From NCBI GenBank assembly GCA_003167255.1, contig PMTR01000074.1, forward strand, positions 1 to 64,000: a DNA stretch of 64,000 bases, written 5' to 3'. This document shows positions 57,899 to 64,000 of this stretch, in pieces (positions within the stretch are counted from its first letter, which is position 1; each line of letters opens with the position of its first letter). The position numbers and the translations under genes were made by a program. The notes under the pieces are model-generated. The model searched no databases and was not told the DNA's origin. It saw only the letters and a list, made by a program, of their open reading frames with translations. The stretch comes from Bryobacterales bacterium (lineage in GTDB: Bacteria > Acidobacteriota > Terriglobia > Bryobacterales > Bryobacteraceae).

Positions 57899-58609
57899 TT
57901 AATCCGTCAACCAGCCCGCCATCACCGCAATCGGAATCGAGCAGTTGCCGATCGCGATCAGAATGGCCAGCACGGCCGATGCCTTCTTCAACCCGCGCGT
58001 GTACCGTGGGTGGCTGATGCCCAGCGATTGGCACATGCTCCAGATGCCGTGGTACAGGTGCATGCACAGCAGGATCATAGCGAAAATGTAAAACGCCGAA
58101 ACCCCATAGTTCTGGAATCCGGAGATCACGTTGTAGCGGACGTCCGGCGTAATGGGGTTGCCACCCACGTCTCGTGTCGTCATCACCGCGCCCACCGTCA
58201 AATGCAGCACGTGGAAAATCACGAATGCCGCGACAATCGGCCCGCTCCACACCATCGTGCGGGCGGCATAGGAGGCCGGTACGTCGTCCTTCTTCACGTA
58301 CCCGATGGGCCGCGCGGCGCGGTTCTGAAAGAACAGTTGCACCGCGGCCGTAATGTGCAGAATCACCGCCAGCAGCAGCACCGTGCGCGCTCCCCACAGC
58401 AGACCGGCACTGGCCGGATTGTGCAGGAAAGCCGCGTAGGTATTGATCTGGTCGCGATTCGAAGAATAAATCTGGAGATTGCCCAGCATGTGGGCCAAGA
58501 CGTACCCCACCAGCATGATCCCGGTGATGGCCATCACGGCTTTCTTGCCGATGGGCGCTTCGTAAAAGCGCGCGGCCCTACCGGCGGGATTCACTACAGC
58601 AGCACTCAT
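57899..58609 (-). CDS. sdhC: succinate dehydrogenase cytochrome b subunit (SdhC, Bacteroides/Bacillus type)
   Basis: GKKAVMAITGIMLVGYVLAHMLGNLQIY, FHVLHLTVG, LCMHLYHGIWSMCQSLG. Confidence 0.92.
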   Translation of the reverse strand: MSAAVVNPAGRAARFYEAPIGKKAVMAITGIMLVGYVLAHMLGNLQIYSSNRDQINTYAAFLHNPASAGLLWGARTVLLLAVILHITAAVQLFFQNRAARPIGYVKKDDVPASYAARTMVWSGPIVAAFVIFHVLHLTVGAVMTTRDVGGNPITPDVRYNVISGFQNYGVSAFYIFAMILLCMHLYHGIWSMCQSLGISHPRYTRGLKKASAVLAILIAIGNCSIPIAVMAGWLTD

Positions 58610-58767
58610 GACGGAAGTTCCTGGTTCGGGGCGAATTGGCATTCGCCAGCGTTGCGGGACACAGCACCCACACAATAGAATACAACAGGTCGAAAAATGC
58701 GAAGCGCAGGCGCTAGTGCCATCAGCGTGTTCGAGTCTCACGAACTTTAATTAAAAGTGGGCGGCAA

Positions 58768-58790
58768 AAGCTCCCTGACGGTCGCGGCTC
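58768..58790 (+). repeat. dispersed REP-like repeat copy (AAGCTCCCTGACGGTCGCGGCTC)
   Basis: Same core as 12443-12466 and 48095-48171. Confidence 0.75.
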
Positions 58791-58807
58791 GGACTGGGGT
58801 CCAGGCG

Positions 58808-60661
58808 TTATTTCACCTTAGCCTGCCGCGTCACCGGAGACTCCTTGCCCGAATGAATCGCAGCCAGGCGTTTGTGCGTCGCCTGCGCCGCTTCCACCAG
58901 CTCCGGGTACGGGCGGTCGGTCACATCCACGAATCCGATATTGTAGTTCTCTCCGTCGAACCGGCCGGTGGAAGGTTCATCCACCCACTCGAACCAGTGC
59001 GTTCCCACAATCGACGGATCGCGAAACGCGTTCTCCACGTAATAGCGGTATGCCACGCCGCGCTCCTCTTGATTGCTGGTCTGCTTCAGCCCGGGAGGCA
59101 TGCCCCGGCCCGGCGTGCCAAAGTGAAATTCGCCGATCAGTACCGGGCGATCGATCAGATCCCGCACCTTGTCGATTTCACGCTGGTTCACCGAGTAGGC
59201 GTAGTTGTTGAGGCTGTAAACATCGAACAGCCTGGAAGCGCGCACGATCTCCGCGGGCGTAGTGGAGCCAAATCGCAACCCCAGGTTCAAGTGGTTCGGG
59301 TCGTGCTTGCGGATGGCCGCGCTCACCGCTTCGACGAGTTTCTGGTACGTGCGATACATAAAGGTCCGGCGCCTGTCGGCGGTGTCGCCATCCGCGAGAA
59401 ACGCCTGCAACGCCCGCCGCAACGCGCTATCCCGGCCCGCCAGAATGGCATCCACCGCCACCGGTTCGCGTCCCGGCCACGGCGGCTCGTTCCCCACGAA
59501 GTAACCCAGCAGGTACGGATCGTCCTTTCGCGAATCGCACTGCTGCGCCGCCGCGCGGTCGATGGTCTCGGCGAAATCGGGCGCGTAGACGTCGGCAATG
59601 CCCATCGGCCCGGTTTCGATTCCCCAGCCGCGGGTCGTCACCACATACGGCGTGCGGTGCGCCGCAGCCAGTCGCTGATCGCTCCAGTTGCCGATGGTAT
59701 TAAAACCCCAGGCCGCCATGCGCCGCAGCGTGACATCCACCCACGGGCCGCTCCAATCCGGACCGTAGCGCCGCATCAGATTCCAGTCGTAGAACGACGT
59801 CCCGGCGCGGCCGCCACGAGCAGGCGCCGCTTCCGGCGGGGGAAGCTTGGCAAACAGTTCCGTACGGCCCTCGGTGGGCGTGGTCACGGAAGCACTGATC
59901 GAATCCGCGCCTACCGAGAGAAACAGGTGGCCTTCCGGGTCGACAAACCACCAGACGCCGTTAATCTTCTCCACGCGGAAGAAACCTGTGGCTCTCGCCT
60001 GGGTGTCCGCGTACCCGCCGTAACGCGAGTAGTGCAAATCTCCCCCGGCAAGGGCTTTTTCATCGGCCATCCACGCCGTCTTCAACTGATCCAGGTTGGC
60101 GGCTTTGCCGGGCCAGTCGTCGTGGATCCATTGACCGAACTCATCCACCAGCGGCCCCGCTTCCAACAGCGCATCGCCCGGATCTTCTTTGGCGAGGCGC
60201 ACCGAGCGGACCTCAAGCGCGGGCGCGCCCACCGGGTCGCTCAGCGCGAAACCCAACTCCCGCACTGCGGTGAGCGGCCCGCGTGATCCCTCCAGATTGA
60301 TCCACATCATGGGTCGCGGCTTGTTGTAGACCGACGCCAGATCGTTTCCCTGGCTGGGTGGTTGCGTCAGGAATGCCAGCGGCACAACCCCGCGGACCCA
60401 CGAGCCAGCCAGCGGCGAGAGTCGCACGGAGCGCACGCCTTGCGCATCGTGCACGCGCAATTCAAACCGCTGCGGCGAGGAAAGCCGCAACTCCAGCACC
60501 AGGAATTGATAGGGGCTCCAGTCGGCCGCGAGGTCCGCGGCCCATTGCTTGATGGGCCACGATTGCTCGCCGCCAACGCCCTCAAACACCACCCGCCGGG
60601 TCTCACCGCTCGCACCCGCCGCCAGGAGCGCGCATAGCACCGCACTCGCGCAGGTTCTCAT
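58808..60661 (-). CDS. secreted glycoside hydrolase, beta-agarase (GH50)-like
   Basis: Signal peptide; VEKINGVWWFVDPEGHLFLSVGADSI; MAAWGFNTIGNWSD; LLGYFVGNEPPWPG; RPVLIGEFHFGTPGRG; GTHWFEWVDEPSTGRFDGENYNIGFVDV. Confidence 0.83.
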   Translation of the reverse strand: MRTCASAVLCALLAAGASGETRRVVFEGVGGEQSWPIKQWAADLAADWSPYQFLVLELRLSSPQRFELRVHDAQGVRSVRLSPLAGSWVRGVVPLAFLTQPPSQGNDLASVYNKPRPMMWINLEGSRGPLTAVRELGFALSDPVGAPALEVRSVRLAKEDPGDALLEAGPLVDEFGQWIHDDWPGKAANLDQLKTAWMADEKALAGGDLHYSRYGGYADTQARATGFFRVEKINGVWWFVDPEGHLFLSVGADSISASVTTPTEGRTELFAKLPPPEAAPARGGRAGTSFYDWNLMRRYGPDWSGPWVDVTLRRMAAWGFNTIGNWSDQRLAAAHRTPYVVTTRGWGIETGPMGIADVYAPDFAETIDRAAAQQCDSRKDDPYLLGYFVGNEPPWPGREPVAVDAILAGRDSALRRALQAFLADGDTADRRRTFMYRTYQKLVEAVSAAIRKHDPNHLNLGLRFGSTTPAEIVRASRLFDVYSLNNYAYSVNQREIDKVRDLIDRPVLIGEFHFGTPGRGMPPGLKQTSNQEERGVAYRYYVENAFRDPSIVGTHWFEWVDEPSTGRFDGENYNIGFVDVTDRPYPELVEAAQATHKRLAAIHSGKESPVTRQAKVK

Positions 60662-61017
60662 CACTTCCCTCTCAGTTCCAGTATGGTGATGGAGTAGGGC
60701 GGAAACTCGCGCGTGAAACTGCTCCCCAGCCCGTCCACGCTGGTGGTGATGGGGACGATTTTGGCGGGCGCCGTAATGGAATTGGTATCGTCCGGGCTGG
60801 CGGTGAAGTTGCGGTTGCGGACCAGTTCGCCATACAAGCCGCCATCATAGGAGTAGTTGATTTCTTCGGTCATCAGCCCGTAGAGCATCGGGCTCACGTG
60901 AGCCGCTGCTTCGCCGGCCTTGATCTGCAACACGGCGGGTCCATTACCTCGTGCCCATAGCGCACCAACGGCCAGCAGGCACAAAGCGGCCGGCGCAAGC
61001 TTGCTTTTCCTGAACAT
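60661..61017 (-). pseudogene. GH51 alpha-L-arabinofuranosidase-like, internally deleted
   Basis: Signal peptide and GH51-like N-terminus (VSPMLYGLMTEEINYSYDGGLYGELVRNRNF) joined in frame to a GH51-like C-terminus (DDTNSITAPAKIVPITTSVDGLGSSFTREFPPYSITILELRGK); total 118 aa. Confidence 0.7.
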
Positions 61018-61078
61018 ACCTTGGGTTTACCATACCGATCCGGCAGGTGTTGATTTTCTTTTCGGAAGAGGTCTAGAT

Positions 61079-61348
61079 ATGGCCGTTCAAACTGTCGATA
61101 AGTACACCGAGGAAAGCAGGATGAGAACTGACAGCCCGGTGCGCGAGGCGCCTGAGAAAACCTGCCCCGAGAACCCAACCGCACCAAAACTCTGGGAGCC
61201 CGTCGTCCGGCCGGCGCCGCTGCTCGACGTGATGATGGAGCAAATCGCATATCTGGCCGGTCACGCGGCCGAAGCCTGCCCTGCGGGATGCGCCGACTGC
61301 GCGCGGCTGGAACAGGTCAAGCGCTGGCTGCTCGCGCCTTTTCGCTAA
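61079..61348 (+). CDS. small hypothetical protein, Cys-rich segment
   Basis: ORF with CPAGCADCARLEQVKRWLL; divergent from the GH51 remnant. Confidence 0.45.
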   Translation: MAVQTVDKYTEESRMRTDSPVREAPEKTCPENPTAPKLWEPVVRPAPLLDVMMEQIAYLAGHAAEACPAGCADCARLEQVKRWLLAPFR

Positions 61349-61464
61349 GCCGTCTGCCCTTCCGCTAGTGTCGAATGGCGCAGGAGGTTGTCGCCGCGCC
61401 GCTGGATAAGATGGAACGCTGGCCGAAACGGTTTCCCGCAGGGATTTCAAAGGCAAGCCCTTGG

Positions 61465-64000
61465 CTAGTGCTTGATCGTCCCCACACTGATCGCGGTGCT
61501 GGCCGAGATTGAGGACGCGCCGGCTGCTGCCCCTGTCGCTATTGTGATTGATAGCGCCTGGCTTGCAGTCTTCAGCGCGGCGTCTACCGCCTGCACCGTG
61601 AAGCTGCAAGTCTGAGCCGTTGTGGGCGTCCCGCCGATCGTATCCGTGGTGCTAGTAGATCCACCGAGCGAGAGTCCCGTACACAACGTCCCTGCCGAAA
61701 TACTCCACGTAACCGGCGTTGCGCAGCTTGTTGTAGAGATGGGTTGCGAGTATGCCACCCCCACCGTGCCGCCCGGCAGGGTCGTGGTTGAGATCGAACA
61801 GGCCGCCACGCTCCCATTGACGCTCACCGTGCCAGCCGTGCTCTCGAAGTATATCGAATTGTCATTGGCGCCCACTGTGAAGGGTGAACCAGTCACCGCT
61901 GCGCTGTTGACCGTAACGGTGTAGGTGCCCGCCGTCAGTCCGCCAAATAGGTACTGCGCCGTCCCACTGTGCGTGGTGGTGAAGCCCGTCATGGTGCCGT
62001 GGGCCGTGCCGCCAAGTGCTCCGACGAAGACCGCACACGATGTGGCTCCGCAGACCTGAGAGCCGGTCCAGTTGGCGTCCGGGTTCAGTGCAGTTGTGGC
62101 CAGGGTCGTATCCGTGAGGTTTTGCATGAGCTTGTGCTCTGCCAACACGTTGAAAGATGTCACGTTGGCCCCGACCGACGAGCCGCCCGCGATGGTGATC
62201 CGGTGGGTGTATCCACTGCCGCCGACATACGTGTCTCCTGGGGCGCATTGACCGCCGCCGTGGCCTACGCAGTCATCAACCAGGGTGATCGTTCCCGGCG
62301 AGTCGAAGTGGGACATCAGGCCATAGTTTCTAGCCGGTGAGTCGCTTCCATCCTCCACCGACTGGATCAGCCGATTGGTGTTCAGGCTTGCACACCCCCC
62401 GCTTCCCGGACACGTCGTCAGCCCTGTTGTGTACGAGCCTCCATTGTCGTGCGCCTGCCCATTCTGGATATAGTGCTCGTGGTAATTCATGGGTGTCGGG
62501 GTTGTCGGCGCATCGTAAGTGTCCAGTTGGAGAATGAACTCATCGTTGCCGCTCTTCTTGAAGTGGGCCACGCACCGCAGCATGTCCTGGATGGTGATGC
62601 TCATCGCCACCTGATTGTAGAGGCCGGATACGTCCGAGCAGACGTAGGCATACCTGGAATTCTGATCCCCATATTGAGGGGACCAGCTCCCATGATTTAC
62701 ACTTGCCCATCGGACGATTGGCGTGTAGCCCGGCGTGCCACCAGAGCCATTCACCAGGCCAGCTACAAACTGAGAGGTACCGATGTTGGGAGTGTCCGAC
62801 TGGACGTTAGCAGGCCAGTTCACTTGGGTAGCTCCTGGGCCGTTGTTAAAGTCAGTTGAAAGTAAATCCCCACGCTTGTACAGCCGGATACCAACGTCGG
62901 GGCCATCGTAGCCGCTGGAGAATGTGCGTGAGTTGAATGCCAAGAGCGTATCGGTTGTAGACGAAAAGCCGGTTCTGCTGATTGCCACGTCCCCACGGAA
63001 ACTGGTCGGGCAGGGCCATCCGGTCAGAGTCGCACAGGTCGCCTCGCTGCTGGTATCGAAAGCGTACTGGTGCGGTTGCGCCTTGTAGTCGCTGCTGCCG
63101 ATTCGCGGGTCGTTGTGCATAACGGTGATGGCGGCATCGACAGCGCTAAGACCCTGCTGGCCCCACCGGGAATACGGCCCCAGATTCTCCAGGAAGTTGC
63201 GGTAATACTTCGCGTTGTTGGAGGTCGGGGCAAAAGCGAAGGACGAGTCCAGCGTCAGGCCATCCATCAATGTGTCATTGGTCCCGCTGGGAACGTACAG
63301 GGTGTTGTTTGAACCCCACCGCAGAAACTTGGCGTAGCCGCCCGACGCGAGATCCGGCATGACGCTGAAGATGTATGCCAGACTCTTTGCCGTTGAGATC
63401 GGCCCGGTCTGGTCCATCGACGGGTATGTTGGCACCGATTGGGTGAGGGCATAGATGTACTTCTGAACCCCGCTGATTACAGCGTCGGTCGTGTAGGAGT
63501 TCCCGTTGTGCTCAAAGCCCGTCCAGTAGTTCAGCTCATGGCGGAATTCATAATCGAAGAGGCTGCTTTGCTGAAATGCCAAGTCGCGGACTGCCCTTGG
63601 GTCATCCGGTGCGGTAACCAAATCCAGGAACATCGACGCGCCGGTGAGCCACGTGGTGTTGCTACCCTCACCGATACCAGCACTTCCAAAGGATTGAGAC
63701 CCCCCGGCTGGCGGCGAAAGACTTGGTTGGGAGCCGGGGAATCCAATCTGATATCCGGCGGCCCAAACTCTGCCGCAGTCCCCGGTTTTCCATGCAGGCA
63801 CGTACCACATGATCGAAGGGATAGCGGTCGCCGCAGTATACAGCCCGTTGATTACCGTCAGAGACGTGTCGGAAGCAATTGGAGATCCGCACCCCCCCGC
63901 GCCTCCGCACACATAACTTTGAGAGTTTTCCGGGGCGATGGTCCAACTGTTCACGCCTATGATCGCATCTCCGATCTGAACGCTCCTGGTAAACGTCGTG
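61465..64000 (-). CDS. large secreted protein with C-terminal Ig-like (putative Ig, He_PIG-type) domain; 5' end outside window
   Basis: Open to the window edge; TTTLPGGTVGVAYSQPISTTSCATPVTWSISAGTLCTGLSLGGSTSTTDTIGGTPTTAQTCSFTVQAVDA. Confidence 0.8.
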   Translation of the reverse strand, partial: TTFTRSVQIGDAIIGVNSWTIAPENSQSYVCGGAGGCGSPIASDTSLTVINGLYTAATAIPSIMWYVPAWKTGDCGRVWAAGYQIGFPGSQPSLSPPAGGSQSFGSAGIGEGSNTTWLTGASMFLDLVTAPDDPRAVRDLAFQQSSLFDYEFRHELNYWTGFEHNGNSYTTDAVISGVQKYIYALTQSVPTYPSMDQTGPISTAKSLAYIFSVMPDLASGGYAKFLRWGSNNTLYVPSGTNDTLMDGLTLDSSFAFAPTSNNAKYYRNFLENLGPYSRWGQQGLSAVDAAITVMHNDPRIGSSDYKAQPHQYAFDTSSEATCATLTGWPCPTSFRGDVAISRTGFSSTTDTLLAFNSRTFSSGYDGPDVGIRLYKRGDLLSTDFNNGPGATQVNWPANVQSDTPNIGTSQFVAGLVNGSGGTPGYTPIVRWASVNHGSWSPQYGDQNSRYAYVCSDVSGLYNQVAMSITIQDMLRCVAHFKKSGNDEFILQLDTYDAPTTPTPMNYHEHYIQNGQAHDNGGSYTTGLTTCPGSGGCASLNTNRLIQSVEDGSDSPARNYGLMSHFDSPGTITLVDDCVGHGGGQCAPGDTYVGGSGYTHRITIAGGSSVGANVTSFNVLAEHKLMQNLTDTTLATTALNPDANWTGSQVCGATSCAVFVGALGGTAHGTMTGFTTTHSGTAQYLFGGLTAGTYTVTVNSAAVTGSPFTVGANDNSIYFESTAGTVSVNGSVAACSISTTTLPGGTVGVAYSQPISTTSCATPVTWSISAGTLCTGLSLGGSTSTTDTIGGTPTTAQTCSFTVQAVDAALKTASQALSITIATGAAAGASSISASTAISVGTIKH

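Overview
High-GC chromosomal window, probably from a soil Acidobacterium (Solibacter/Bryobacter-like). This guess rests on protein style (SBBP-repeat giant protein, TPR/FlgO-like regulators, CarboxypepD_reg proteins, 'TLPYGRGSD'-type palindromic repeats), not on a database search. About 50 plausible genes are visible. They include an ABC transporter whose permease is fused to an amidohydrolase, alpha/beta E1 2-oxoacid dehydrogenase, a GntR/ABC operon, a 1669-aa SBBP protein with seven 143-aa C-terminal repeats, polysaccharide and heptose genes (GTs, UDP-glucose dehydrogenase, rfaE1, gmhB), ETF alpha/beta, ETF-QO and acyl-CoA dehydrogenase, an ABC-F protein, sdhCAB, and agarase-like and arabinofuranosidase-like hydrolases. 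No rRNA, tRNA, CRISPR array or intact transposase was recognised. The main unusual signals are: (1) several toxin-antitoxin loci in which the toxin is broken while the antitoxin often persists, next to one intact pair with a TGTACA operator array; (2) several families of palindromic, hairpin-rich intergenic elements; (3) a permease-amidohydrolase fusion; (4) an uncharacterised five-gene envelope cluster in which three consecutive products share a SHOCT-like motif; (5) a GH51 gene with an apparent in-frame deletion of its catalytic core. All homology calls come from reading the translations and need profile searches to confirm.
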